A stretch of 64,000 nucleotides of DNA from Bacillota bacterium (GTDB lineage Bacteria > Bacillota > Clostridia > Acetivibrionales > DTU013). The notes below the pieces were generated by a model, which did not search any database, was not told the DNA's origin, and saw only the letters and a list, made by a program, of their open reading frames with translations. Every line of letters starts with the position of its first letter. The first letter of the stretch is position 1. The stretch spans positions 73,562-137,561 of the forward strand of contig JAFABI010000049.1 in NCBI GenBank assembly GCA_023426125.1, read 5' to 3'. Both the position numbers and the translations under genes were made by a program. Shown here in pieces: positions 1 to 8,823 of this stretch.

Positions 1-1772
1 AAAGAGCGACCATGGATTTACTTGTAGTCATCGGGACAACGGTTGCATACTTTTACAGCGTCTATATCTCGCTTTTTGAAAAAGCGTCCATTTACTTCGG
101 TATGAAAAACATCTACTTTGAAGCTTCTTCCGTTATCATTACGCTGGTGCTGCTGGGGAAATACCTGGAGACAGCCGCAAAAGGCAGAACTTCAAAAGCG
201 ATCCAAATGTTGATCCGGCTTCAGCCGAAAACTGCCAGGGTTGTAAGGGATGGCGCTGAAAGCGATTTGCCTGTTGAGGAGGTGATTCCCGGCGATATCC
301 TTGTTGTGAGGCCGGGGGAGAAAATACCTGTTGACGGTATTCTGCTGGAAGGTTATTCGGCGGTTGACGAATCCATGCTTACAGGCGAAAGCGTCCCAGT
401 GGACAAAAAGGAAGGAGATCAGGTGACCGGAGCTTCCCTGAACAAATTCGGAACTTTTAAATACAGGGCCACAAAGGTCGGGAATGAAACTGTTCTTTCC
501 CATATCATAAAAATGGTAGAAGAGGCGCAGGATGGGAAAACGCCGATACAAAAGCTTGCGGACAGGGTATGCGGCTTCTTTGTCCCATTCGTCTTGCTGA
601 CTGCAGCAGGGACATTCCTGTATTGGTACTTTGTCATCTACGGCCACCTATTTTACTTCATTGACAGGCCGCTTATCTATGCCGTTTCCGTCCTTGTGGT
701 TTCCTGCCCTTGCGCCCTGGGGCTTGCAACTCCCACGGCGATCATGGTGGGTATGGGCAAAGGCGCACAAAAGGGTATTTTGATTAAAAACGGCGAAGTA
801 CTGGAAGCCGCATGCAAAATCGACACGGTGGTGCTGGACAAGACGGGCACCATCACCGCCGGGAAGCCGGAAGTCACAGACATTGTCTTATTCCATGGCG
901 CAGCCGGAAGGTATGACGAAGATGAGGTTTTAAAGCTGACCGCTATTGCCGAAAAGAAATCCGAGCATCCATTGGGGGTTGCGATATATCAAAAATACAA
1001 GGAAAAAACAGCGCATGAAACGGAGGATGCTGAAACCTTCGAGGCCATTCCAGGGAAAGGCATACGTGCTGTAGTCGGTGGGAAGGAAATACTGGCCGGC
1101 ACACAAAAGCTGATGGAGGAAAACCGTATTGATTTGGGCGCGTCGGAAAAGGTGCTATTTTCCCTTTATGACGAAGGTAAAACAGTCGTTTTGGTAGCGG
1201 TAGACGGTGTTTTGACAGCAGCGGTGGCACTTGCGGACAGAATAAAGGAGAATTCTTTTGAGACAGTTTCCATCCTTGAAAAAATGGGCATCCGGGTCTA
1301 TATGCTTACAGGGGACAACAGAAAAGCCGCTCGTTATGTTGCCGATAAGGTGGGGATCAAAAATGTGATCGCCGAGGTGCTGCCTGAAAACAAAACAGAA
1401 GAGATACAAAAACTCAAAAAACAGGGGAAAATTGTAGCCATGGTAGGAGACGGCATCAATGATGCTCCAGCCCTGGCAACGGCGGATATTGGGTTTGCCA
1501 TTGGGACAGGTACGGATGTTGCTGTGGAAACAGGGGACATCGTTCTTTTAAAAGGGGACCTGATGGCAGTCCCAACGGCAATAAAACTGTCAAAAAGAAC
1601 AATGAGAAAAATTAAACAAAACCTGTTCTGGGCATTTATTTATAATGTAATCGGCATACCCTTTGCCGCATCAGGACACTTGAATCCGGTGATAGCCGCC
1701 GCGGCAATGGCCTTTAGCTCCGTATCCGTTTTGCTCAATTCCCTGAGTCTCAAAAGATTCGACGGAGCGTAA
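1..1772 (+). CDS. copA: Copper-exporting P1B-type ATPase, 3' part (cut by window edge)
   Basis: Pumps Cu(I) across the cytoplasmic membrane using ATP. The frame is open to the left edge (Arg-Ala-Thr precede the first Met at 12), so the start, any N-terminal metal-binding domains and the first helices lie outside the window. Visible in order: actuator TGES (nt ~378), the CPC pair in a membrane helix (705-713), phosphorylation loop DKTGT (837), SEHP (~961), GDGIND (~1446), then YN and M-SS in the last two helices. That set is known to go with Cu(I) rather than Zn/Cd. It ends normally with a short basic tail. The two genes that follow also look copper-related, which supports the metal assignment. 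Antisense frames here are shadows. Confidence 0.95.
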   Translation, partial: RATMDLLVVIGTTVAYFYSVYISLFEKASIYFGMKNIYFEASSVIITLVLLGKYLETAAKGRTSKAIQMLIRLQPKTARVVRDGAESDLPVEEVIPGDILVVRPGEKIPVDGILLEGYSAVDESMLTGESVPVDKKEGDQVTGASLNKFGTFKYRATKVGNETVLSHIIKMVEEAQDGKTPIQKLADRVCGFFVPFVLLTAAGTFLYWYFVIYGHLFYFIDRPLIYAVSVLVVSCPCALGLATPTAIMVGMGKGAQKGILIKNGEVLEAACKIDTVVLDKTGTITAGKPEVTDIVLFHGAAGRYDEDEVLKLTAIAEKKSEHPLGVAIYQKYKEKTAHETEDAETFEAIPGKGIRAVVGGKEILAGTQKLMEENRIDLGASEKVLFSLYDEGKTVVLVAVDGVLTAAVALADRIKENSFETVSILEKMGIRVYMLTGDNRKAARYVADKVGIKNVIAEVLPENKTEEIQKLKKQGKIVAMVGDGINDAPALATADIGFAIGTGTDVAVETGDIVLLKGDLMAVPTAIKLSKRTMRKIKQNLFWAFIYNVIGIPFAASGHLNPVIAAAAMAFSSVSVLLNSLSLKRFDGA

Positions 1773-1820
1773 GCGGGTGAGCGTTTACGATGCAGAGCTG
1801 CATATTTTTCAAATGCATCG

Positions 1821-1849
1821 TTGACAGTTTTTTCAATTTATAGTATAAT
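1821..1849 (+). promoter_or_regulatory. SigA-type promoter for the SLH-protein transcript
   Basis: TTGACA at 1821-1826, a 17 bp spacer and TATAAT at 1844-1849 match the consensus at every position. It lies about 200 bp before the SLH gene, so the transcript has a long leader. Confidence 0.9.
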
Positions 1850-1855
1850 TAAAAA

Positions 1856-2000
1856 ACATATAATTCAAGTAGGAATACTAGGGTTATGGAAAGCGGGAGA
1901 GGGAATTAAACTGCAAGCATTCCTTGAACCCGATATGGCTGACTGGAAAACCGGAGGCAAAGCTTTGTCTTAAGAAGAGAGAATAGCTTTGCTTTTTTAT
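1856..2000 (+). promoter_or_regulatory. Structured 5' leader with intrinsic terminator (candidate riboswitch or attenuator)
   Basis: Between the promoter and the SLH gene the leader can fold. TCAAG..GGAAT near 1864-1875 pairs with ATTCCTTGA near 1919-1927, and GGGTT near 1881 could instead pair with AACCC near 1927. CTGG-AAAA-CCGG follows at about 1943-1954. GCAAAGCT (1957-1964) then pairs with AGCTTTGC (1985-1992), directly followed by six T. A terminator placed before the coding region implies conditional read-through. I could not match it to a known class. The GGCAAAGC stretch loosely recalls the c-di-GMP-I aptamer, but the rest does not fit. The ligand is unknown. Confidence 0.6.
1957..1998 (+). 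terminator. Leader terminator before SLH gene
   Basis: An eight-base-pair stem (GCAAAGCT/AGCTTTGC) is followed by TTTTTT. It lies downstream of the promoter and upstream of the ATG at 2052, so it would attenuate the SLH gene. Confidence 0.75.
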
Positions 2001-2051
2001 ATCCCGGTAGATACCTGAACCTTTCGATAATTTATACAGGAGGTTGTCATT

Positions 2052-3092
2052 ATGAAAGAAAAGAAAAAGATTCTACTAAGCATGCTTCTGGCGGTAAGCA
2101 TGTTGGCATCCCTTACGGTAACCGCTTTTGCAGCGGATGAAGAACATCCTGGAGATTGCCACGGGCACTGGGCTGAAAAACAGATCGCCGAAGGGTATGG
2201 CAGCGGCCTGGTTAAGGGGCATGAGGATGGAACTTTCAGACCGGATAACACGATTATCCGCGCTGAGTTCGCAGCCCTTGTCAACAGGGCTTTCGGCTTC
2301 ACAGAAAAGGGGGATGTTGATTTTTCGGATGTACCGTCGGGCGCATGGTATGAACAAGACATACAGAAAGCGGTAGCTGCAGGATATATAACCGCCGCGG
2401 AAAATGGTGCGGTGGGACCCGGCGAGCCGGTGACCCGGGTGGAGGCGGCAAAGATATTGTCTGTATTGCTGCAGTGGGATACGGCCGGCAGCAGCAATAC
2501 ACAGGCCATTGAGCAATTCAAGGACGCCGTCTACATACCTGAAGGGGGGGCAGGCGCGTTAAATGCAGCCGTTGCCCGCAAATATTTCCAGGGCTCTTCC
2601 GATGGTTACATCCAGCCTCTCAATTACCTTACCCGTGCAGAAGCCGTCACCGTTTTATATAAAGCTAAGGGCGGCCTGATCGATGAAGAATCCATACCTG
2701 TAACGGCAGCCGAGCGGGAATATAAGGGGATTATCATAGACAAGCATTGTTTTGCCTTCGGGGAGCCGGATAAGGACACGAAAGCCTGCTTGCTCATGCC
2801 GTCCTGCGAAGCAAGCGGGTACGGGATCGCCTTTAAAAAGGACGGCATATGGCAATTTTATCAATTTGATGAAGAAGGCCGCAAATTGGCGAAGGATATC
2901 CTGTTAAAAACAGAAAAGAATAGCAATATAACCATCCTTGTCAGAGGTGTGGCAGAAGGGGAGATAATCAAAGTATTGTCAATCCTGGAGGATGACGCAG
3001 AGAACTCAGCGGAAACGCCGGAAGCGGAGAAAGCACATTTATCCACAGGATTTCCTCATCATGCTGCCGGGGAAGATGATGGGGAAAAATGA
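2052..3092 (+). CDS. Secreted S-layer-homology protein with C-terminal cysteine domain
   Basis: 346 residues. A signal peptide (KEKKK, hydrophobic stretch, AFA-A near 27) is followed by three SLH repeats at about 33-85, 95-145 and 160-206, which in this family anchor proteins to cell-wall polymers. Residues ~228-312 form a separate domain with DKHC, KACL and SCEASGYGI, then alternating strands ending V-G-x-x-E-G-x-x-I-K-V. The same domain ends the next protein (4690-4990). AGGAGG sits seven bases before the ATG. Expression looks controlled by the leader at 1856-2000. Its place between a copper ATPase and a cupredoxin fusion suggests a cell-surface role in copper binding. That role is inference. 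Confidence 0.85.
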   Translation: MKEKKKILLSMLLAVSMLASLTVTAFAADEEHPGDCHGHWAEKQIAEGYGSGLVKGHEDGTFRPDNTIIRAEFAALVNRAFGFTEKGDVDFSDVPSGAWYEQDIQKAVAAGYITAAENGAVGPGEPVTRVEAAKILSVLLQWDTAGSSNTQAIEQFKDAVYIPEGGAGALNAAVARKYFQGSSDGYIQPLNYLTRAEAVTVLYKAKGGLIDEESIPVTAAEREYKGIIIDKHCFAFGEPDKDTKACLLMPSCEASGYGIAFKKDGIWQFYQFDEEGRKLAKDILLKTEKNSNITILVRGVAEGEIIKVLSILEDDAENSAETPEAEKAHLSTGFPHHAAGEDDGEK

Positions 3093-3101
3093 CCTGCTTT
3101 C

Positions 3102-3131
3102 GCCGGACTTTAATCGAAGATGAAGTCCGGC
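3102..3131 (+). other. Intergenic hairpin between the SLH and cupredoxin genes
   Basis: GCCGGACTT (3102-3110) and AAGTCCGGC (3123-3131) form a perfect nine-pair stem with a 12-base loop. No T-run follows, so it is more likely an mRNA stability or processing element than a terminator. Confidence 0.5.
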
Positions 3132-3180
3132 CCTGGTATACCGGACGAAGAAACAAAATAGTATTTGGGTGGGGGAAATT

Positions 3181-5001
3181 ATGATAAGGAATACAGCCGA
3201 CGCCACAGGAACAGAGCATAATGGCTCTCAACAAAAATCGAATTTGGGATGGACAAAGGTCAAAAAAATTTTTCTTGGGGGGATTATCCTCCTTGCATTG
3301 TATTTTATCCTGGAGAATTTATTTCACTTGGGCGTGCTGCAATTTCTCAAAGATCTTTTTATGCTGAAATATTTCCCCCGGCTGGGCAAGGATGCCGGCT
3401 ATGGCTTGTTGCTCATCGTGGGCTTCCTGACATCTTTTCACTGCGCAGGCATGTGCGGCGGCATCGCAATTTCCCAGACCATACCGGGCCAGGAGACTTC
3501 AAGCCGGAAAAGCAGACCGCGGGCATGGATTGTTCCTTCCATCCTGTATAACTCAGGAAGGGTTATTGCCTATACCGCTGTTGGAGGGATTGCAGGCGGA
3601 CTGGGCCAGGCAATCAGCTTTACCGGTATCTGGAAAGGTATCGTCCCCATCTTCGGGGGAGTTTTTATGGTCATCATGGGGATCAACCTGCTGGGAATTT
3701 TCCCTGCGCTGCGGAGATTGAACCTCCGGATGCCTTATTTTGCCGCAAAGAAAATTCAAAGAAAAAACAATTACGGGCCATTTTATATAGGACTGCTGAG
3801 CGGGCTGATGCCCTGCGGACCTTTGCAGATTGTCCAGCTGTACGCGTTAGGTACGGGAAGCGTGGTCTTTGGCGCTCTTTCCATGTTTGTATTTTCTCTT
3901 GGAACGGTGCCCTTGCTGTTTTCCTTTGGTATGCTTAATTCGGCGATCAACAAGAAATATACCGGAAGGATTTTAAAAGCAAGCGCCGCGTTTGTGATTA
4001 TTCTGGGCTTTGTCATGCTGGGAAGAGGATTGTCGCTTTCGGGAATCCTGCTTCCCCTGCCGTCCTATCAAGTGACTGGGGATACCAGTATTGCCCGTAT
4101 TGAAGGAAATGTACAGACCGTCGTCACCTCCGTCGGATCCGGCAGCTATCCGCCGATTGTGGTCAGGAAGGGAATCCCGGTCCGGTGGATCATCAAGGCT
4201 GCTGCCGGAAATCTCAACGAATGCAACAATGCCATAACTCTTCCAAAATTTAAAATCGATAAAAAGCTGGTGGAAGGAGAAAATGAAATTGAATTTATTC
4301 CCCTGGAGGCAGGAGAATTTGTCTATACCTGCTGGATGGGGATGATCAAAAGCACGATTACTGTCGTAGAGGATCCGAAAAACCTGCAAGATCCGCCGGA
4401 GGCTGCTGGCGGTGGGATGAAAACAGTCGTACAGGCGCAGCGGGATCCGATGAAAGAAACGACTCTGCCGGAGCAGGAGGATATGGCAGCGCCATTGAAA
4501 ATGCAATGCACCCCTCAGCCGCCTTCTCAAAATCCGGCTTCCGCTGCTGCAAAGGTGAAGACTGCGACTCCCGAACCCGCGCAAAATACCCGGACATCCC
4601 AATCTGCGGCTCCTGCAGCCGATGCTCCGCCGAAACAAGAGAGCGCGGCAGATGCAAAGCCGGCCCGGGATCCGCAGTCTACCCAAGCAGAAATTACAAC
4701 ATTTACGGGTTTTTTAACCGATAAGCACTGCATTGGACTTGTAAGCCCTGAAAAAGAGACCAGGGCATGCCTGACCATGGAGGAATGCGAGGCAAGCGGA
4801 TATGGGATTGCGGTGAAGCAGGAGGAGGGCGGTTATAAATTTTATCGCTTTGATGAAACCGGCCATAAGCTGGCAAAGGAGCTTCTCGGCAAGGCAACGC
4901 GGAATACGGATTTCGCCGTTACGGTGACAGGAACACCGGAAGGGGATTCAATCAAAGTTACCGCTCTTCTGGAGAAAAATTCAACGCCGCCGCAGCAATA
5001 A
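3181..5001 (+). CDS. SafE/DsbD-like membrane protein fused to cupredoxin and cysteine domain
   Basis: 606 residues from the ATG at 3181 (GGTGGGGG five bases before; a GTG at 3169 is a poorer start). Residues ~25-300 form about seven membrane helices with FHCAGMCGG near 80 and LMPCGPLQ near 208, the paired Cys motifs of the sulfite-exporter/DsbD_2 group often found with copper genes. Residues ~300-395 are a cupredoxin-like fold with C..N and YTCWMGM, a plausible metal site. A Pro/Ala/Gln-rich linker (~400-500) leads to a C-terminal domain with DKHC, RACL and ECEASGYGI that matches the SLH protein. It probably moves electrons or copper to the outer face of the membrane; the exact role is inferred. 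Confidence 0.8.
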   Translation: MIRNTADATGTEHNGSQQKSNLGWTKVKKIFLGGIILLALYFILENLFHLGVLQFLKDLFMLKYFPRLGKDAGYGLLLIVGFLTSFHCAGMCGGIAISQTIPGQETSSRKSRPRAWIVPSILYNSGRVIAYTAVGGIAGGLGQAISFTGIWKGIVPIFGGVFMVIMGINLLGIFPALRRLNLRMPYFAAKKIQRKNNYGPFYIGLLSGLMPCGPLQIVQLYALGTGSVVFGALSMFVFSLGTVPLLFSFGMLNSAINKKYTGRILKASAAFVIILGFVMLGRGLSLSGILLPLPSYQVTGDTSIARIEGNVQTVVTSVGSGSYPPIVVRKGIPVRWIIKAAAGNLNECNNAITLPKFKIDKKLVEGENEIEFIPLEAGEFVYTCWMGMIKSTITVVEDPKNLQDPPEAAGGGMKTVVQAQRDPMKETTLPEQEDMAAPLKMQCTPQPPSQNPASAAAKVKTATPEPAQNTRTSQSAAPAADAPPKQESAADAKPARDPQSTQAEITTFTGFLTDKHCIGLVSPEKETRACLTMEECEASGYGIAVKQEEGGYKFYRFDETGHKLAKELLGKATRNTDFAVTVTGTPEGDSIKVTALLEKNSTPPQQ

Positions 5002-5083
5002 GTTCTCTAAAATAAAGGTGCTGCTGCAAATCATGCTGCAACAGATAGTAAAATCATCTACCCTTTTTATTAAAATCACTCCC

Positions 5084-5113
5084 TTAACTTTTATTCGAGC
5101 TTTCATTTATAAT
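5084..5113 (+). promoter_or_regulatory. Probable promoter of sugar-uptake operon
   Basis: TTAACT (5084-5089), an 18 bp spacer and TATAAT (5108-5113) lie 85 bp before the binding-protein gene. The -10 is perfect and the -35 weak, as expected for a promoter needing an activator such as the YesN-type regulator downstream. Confidence 0.5.
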
Positions 5114-5198
5114 TAGAGTATGCAAATGCTGAAGGAATTCCCGAGGGTACCCGGAATTAAGCCTTAAGACATGCAAAAAAAATGAGGGAGTGAAATAA

Positions 5199-6761
5199 AT
5201 GAAAAAAGCGATTACCCTTTTATGTCTGGTTATGATTGCAGTCATGGCAGTCACTGGCTGTTCCTCAGATAAAGGAGGTACTCCGTCGGAAAAAACCGGC
5301 GCTACAGCGGCAGGGTCCGCCGAAAGCACCTCCGGGGATAAAAGCGGCAATGAAGCTGTGAATACGGATAAGCCTGTAGAATTTGAACTCATGGCGTATT
5401 TTGTTATGAATGTATCACCGGAAGACGCAATTCTTCAGGAAATAAAGAAAAAATTCAATGCTACCATCAAGCCGACCATTACCAACATATCCAACTACCA
5501 ACAGACATTGAGCATGCGGATTGCCTCAGGGGACATTCCCGATTGGTTCCGCGCCACGGATCAAAATCTGTTCAATCAGCTTGTTGAAGATAAGGCGCTT
5601 CTTAATGTTACCGAATACGCCAATAAATTTGGTTTTAGAAACATCGTTGATCAGTGCCAGAAACCAATGGCCAATATGCTTGCGACAAAAGGCCAGTTCT
5701 ACCGGGTTCCTGACTCCCTGGGCCATCTGAATCCTGGATTCTATGTAAGAGAGGACTGGATGAAAAAGCTTGGCCTGAATGCGCCTGAAACCTTTGATGA
5801 TTTTAAAGGCATACTGAAGGCATTTATTGACAATGACCCGGACGGTAAAGGTACCACCGGCCTGACGACTTATGGCAACTGGTCCATAGACAGGTTTGCC
5901 CCTGCATGGACAGGCTATTATGGGTGGGGCAGAGTCAACGACAAGCTGACCTGGTTCCATGCAGATCCAAATTACAAGGAAGCTTTAAAATACTGGGCCG
6001 ACCTCTATAAAAACAAGCTTCTGGACCCGGAAGTCCTTACCAATTCCTATGACAAAGCAATGCAGAAGTTTGCTTCCGGACGTGCCGGTGTGCTTTGCAT
6101 GAACATGGTGCAGATATGGTGGGACGCAAATGAAAAGCCTTTGAAACAGTACAAGGCGGATGCGGAGCTTGGGGCTTTTGTGCCGGTGCCCAGCGGACCG
6201 AAGGGCTCTTTTACAAGCGCCGGAGGAATTCCTTACTATGCGGATTCCTGTTTCTCGGCAAAGGCCGACGAGGAAACAAAAGTAAGAATGCTGGCCGTCA
6301 TGGATTACCTCTTGAGCGAAGAGGGGCGCATGCTCACTTTGTATGGTTTGGAAGGACAGCATCATAAGGTTGAAAATGGACAAAAAGTTCAGCTGACCGA
6401 TGTGATTACGAAGGAATGGGGGCAGGGACAGCACCTGCTGGGTGAAGTTGCCGATTTTGGCTCAAACGATTTAATTGCCACAAGCCCTGTAATACAGAAA
6501 TGGTTCCAATGGCAGGATCAACCCGGCGTGGTACAGAATGACTGGGCAAGCATGTTCTCTACGGATGAAACAGCCAAGATAATGGCATCCATTGGAGAAG
6601 TAGACAATAAATGGCTGGTGGAATTCCTGCTGGGTGAAACGGATATTGACGCGAATTGGGATACCTATGTTGGAAAGCTTAAAGAAGCCGGATTGGATAA
6701 ATGGACCCAGTTGGTGGAAAAGTACCTGGCAGATAACGACGCAAAGATTCCCGAATTCTAG
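5199..6761 (+). CDS. Extracellular solute-binding lipoprotein (LplA type)
   Basis: 520 residues. The signal sequence ends in AVTGC, with Cys21 as the likely lipid-attachment residue, followed by a Ser/Gly/Thr linker to about 60. The rest has the composition and length of large family-1 binding proteins that capture oligosaccharides for ABC import. GGGAGTG precedes the ATG. It heads an operon with two LplB/YtcP-type permeases. No ATPase gene is present, which is usual for these systems because they share a general MsmX/UgpC-type ATPase. The substrate cannot be read from sequence; a complex plant or host glycan is likely given the neighbouring DUF4838-type protein. Confidence 0.9.
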   Translation: MKKAITLLCLVMIAVMAVTGCSSDKGGTPSEKTGATAAGSAESTSGDKSGNEAVNTDKPVEFELMAYFVMNVSPEDAILQEIKKKFNATIKPTITNISNYQQTLSMRIASGDIPDWFRATDQNLFNQLVEDKALLNVTEYANKFGFRNIVDQCQKPMANMLATKGQFYRVPDSLGHLNPGFYVREDWMKKLGLNAPETFDDFKGILKAFIDNDPDGKGTTGLTTYGNWSIDRFAPAWTGYYGWGRVNDKLTWFHADPNYKEALKYWADLYKNKLLDPEVLTNSYDKAMQKFASGRAGVLCMNMVQIWWDANEKPLKQYKADAELGAFVPVPSGPKGSFTSAGGIPYYADSCFSAKADEETKVRMLAVMDYLLSEEGRMLTLYGLEGQHHKVENGQKVQLTDVITKEWGQGQHLLGEVADFGSNDLIATSPVIQKWFQWQDQPGVVQNDWASMFSTDETAKIMASIGEVDNKWLVEFLLGETDIDANWDTYVGKLKEAGLDKWTQLVEKYLADNDAKIPEF

Positions 6762-6804
6762 CACTCTGCCAGCTTTAAAAAATGTATTTTGGCGTCAAGC
6801 CCAA

Positions 6805-6879
6805 GCCTGATTTCATAAGCATTTATCCAAGAAAGTTTCGTGTGAAATCAGGCCGGGCACCCTACTAAGGCCGGTTTTT
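6805..6879 (+). terminator. Hairpins after the binding-protein gene (partial terminator or processing site)
   Basis: GCCTGATTTCA (6805-6815) pairs with TGAAATCAGGC (6843-6853). A short CCGG/CCGG stem with TTTTT follows. Such structures between a binding protein and its permeases commonly raise the level of the binding protein relative to the rest of the operon. Confidence 0.55.
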
Positions 6880-6947
6880 GCAGGGAGGGAAAAGCATTGG
6901 CTGTTCTTTCCCTGCAAAAGGATTTAACATCTGAAAGGGGCAATTCT

Positions 6948-7889
6948 ATGCAGCAGGCAGCATCAAAACCGACAGCAGCCGGTAAAGGGGCTCTCGTGGA
7001 AAAGATATGGAAGGCCAGGCACTGGTATGTGTTTATTCTTCCCGCCGTTATTCTCTATGCCGTGTTCCGGTATTACCCGTTATATTATGTTCAGATTGCT
7101 TTCAGGGAATTTCGCTTTACCAGGCCCATTACCCAGTGTGAGTTCGTCGGTTTTGACTATTTCATCGAGCTTTTTGAAAGTCCGGGTTTTTGGACTGCTT
7201 TCAGCAACACCTTGATTATAAACTTCTACAAGCTGCTCATTTGTTTTCCGGCGCCCATTGTGATTGCCATACTGATCAATGAGATCAGAAGCCGGCTATT
7301 TAAACGAAGTGTCCAGACCATCCTTTATCTGCCTCATTTTGTATCCTGGATTGTTGTGGCCAGCATCATAACCAACTTTCTTACAGTAAACGGGGGAGTG
7401 GCCAACAATGTGATTGGGCTCCTGGGGTATGAACCTGTGATGTTTCTCGGTCAAAAGGAATATTTCCGTGCGATTGTAGTGCTGACAGAGCTCTGGAAGG
7501 AAGCGGGATGGGGGGCGATCATATACCTTTCGGCCCTTACATCCATTGATCCTCAGCTATACGATTCAGCTGACATGGATGGGGCTAATTGGTTCCAAAG
7601 ATTATACTACATAACCCTGGCCGGTATTAAGGAGATCATCGTGGTCATGCTTATTCTGCGGATAGGCAACATCCTTGGAGGAAGCTTTGACCAGATACAA
7701 TCCATCCTTAACGTACAGGTATTACCGGTCGGTGATACGCTTGACACCTATGTATTCCGGGTAGGTATTGCCAATAACCGGTATAGTTTTGCCACAGCAG
7801 CGGGTCTTTTTAATACGGCTGTCGCCGCAATCATGCTTTTTGCTGCGGACAGGTTTGCCAAACGGCTGGGTGAGCGAGGACTTTTCTAA
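6948..7889 (+). CDS. ABC sugar permease, LplB type
   Basis: 313 residues from ATG 6948 (AAAGGGG seven bases before). An in-frame TTG at 6897 with its own GGGAGGG is a possible longer start. Six membrane helices are visible, with the first near residues 25-45. A cytoplasmic EAA-like loop reads ADMDGANWFQR, the contact with the ATPase. It forms a heterodimer with the next gene product to carry the ligand delivered by the upstream lipoprotein. The 15-base gap to the next gene supports cotranscription. Confidence 0.9.
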   Translation: MQQAASKPTAAGKGALVEKIWKARHWYVFILPAVILYAVFRYYPLYYVQIAFREFRFTRPITQCEFVGFDYFIELFESPGFWTAFSNTLIINFYKLLICFPAPIVIAILINEIRSRLFKRSVQTILYLPHFVSWIVVASIITNFLTVNGGVANNVIGLLGYEPVMFLGQKEYFRAIVVLTELWKEAGWGAIIYLSALTSIDPQLYDSADMDGANWFQRLYYITLAGIKEIIVVMLILRIGNILGGSFDQIQSILNVQVLPVGDTLDTYVFRVGIANNRYSFATAAGLFNTAVAAIMLFAADRFAKRLGERGLF

Positions 7890-7904
7890 TGGGAGATAAG
7901 AATT

Positions 7905-8792
7905 ATGAGCTACTTTAAGTTAAAGAAATTCAGGGGAATGGATCTATTTCTTCTTGTTTTTTTCACCACTGCATCCCTGGTGACGTTGTATCCCTTCTGG
8001 CACTGCCTTGTGGGCTCATTGATCCCTTATCATATTTATATGCAGAAGGTTTTGATGATTTGGCCTGATAATCTCACATTTGATGCATACGCATTTGTTC
8101 TAAAGCAGGGACAGATTTTCAATCCTCTGAAGGTCACCCTGGCGATAACCGTCGTGGGCACACTTGCCAACCTGATGGTGACGACCTTTGTAGCCTATGG
8201 CCTGTCGAAAAAATTTCCGGGCAGCGTATTGGTCACCTACATGGTTGTGTTTACCATGTTTGTCAGCGCCGGACTGATTCCCAACTATCTGTTGTATAAG
8301 CAGTTAAATCTGATAAACAGCATTGGGGTATACATTATCCCATGCCTGATCAACACTTTTTATTTAATCATTATGCGCACTTATTTTTCGGGGTTCCCCG
8401 TCGAAGTGGAGGAAGCGGCGCATATTGACGGGTACAGCGATTTCGGTATTTTTTTCAGAATCGTTCTGCCTTTATCCAAGCCGATGCTGGCTGCGATTGC
8501 GCTTTTTACCGCAGTTGACTACTGGAACACCTTTTCTCAATCGGTATTCTTTATTACCGATTTTAATAAGAAAACCCTGCAGGATTTTCTGTATATGATG
8601 ATAAACGATAATGCGATGAACGGGGCAGGCACAGGTATGTCTACGATGGCAGGGTCTCTGGGGAAAACGGTTTTTTCCGAAACCATCAAGCTTGCCAATA
8701 CGGTAATATCCGTCATTCCCATTCTCATTGTATATCCCTTTTTGCAGAAGTATTTTACCAGCGGCATTATGATCGGGGCCATTAAGGGTTGA
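7905..8792 (+). CDS. ABC sugar permease, YtcP/MalG type
   Basis: 295 residues with six predicted helices. The EAA loop reads EEAAHIDGYSDFGIFFRIV and is followed by LPLSKP, the canonical coupling motif of carbohydrate inner-membrane components. GGGAGA precedes the ATG. It is the second half of the permease pair and ends 31 bases before the DUF4838-type gene. Confidence 0.9.
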   Translation: MSYFKLKKFRGMDLFLLVFFTTASLVTLYPFWHCLVGSLIPYHIYMQKVLMIWPDNLTFDAYAFVLKQGQIFNPLKVTLAITVVGTLANLMVTTFVAYGLSKKFPGSVLVTYMVVFTMFVSAGLIPNYLLYKQLNLINSIGVYIIPCLINTFYLIIMRTYFSGFPVEVEEAAHIDGYSDFGIFFRIVLPLSKPMLAAIALFTAVDYWNTFSQSVFFITDFNKKTLQDFLYMMINDNAMNGAGTGMSTMAGSLGKTVFSETIKLANTVISVIPILIVYPFLQKYFTSGIMIGAIKG

Positions 8793-8823
8793 ACTAAATT
8801 CAAAAGGAGTACAGGAAACAAAT

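Noticed and set aside
192..647. 151-residue minus-strand frame opposite the copper ATPase
   Set aside because: It lies wholly within a strong coding gene on the other strand, has no ribosome site and gives no recognisable motif.
1856..2000. c-di-GMP-I (GEMM) riboswitch call for the SLH leader
   Set aside because: Only GGCAAAGC and a GAAA-like loop recall the class; the conserved first half and the second stem are missing. Kept as an unassigned leader.
3973..4686. 237-residue minus-strand frame opposite the cupredoxin fusion
   Set aside because: Arg/Ser/Leu-rich composition typical of a shadow frame, over a clear multi-domain gene.
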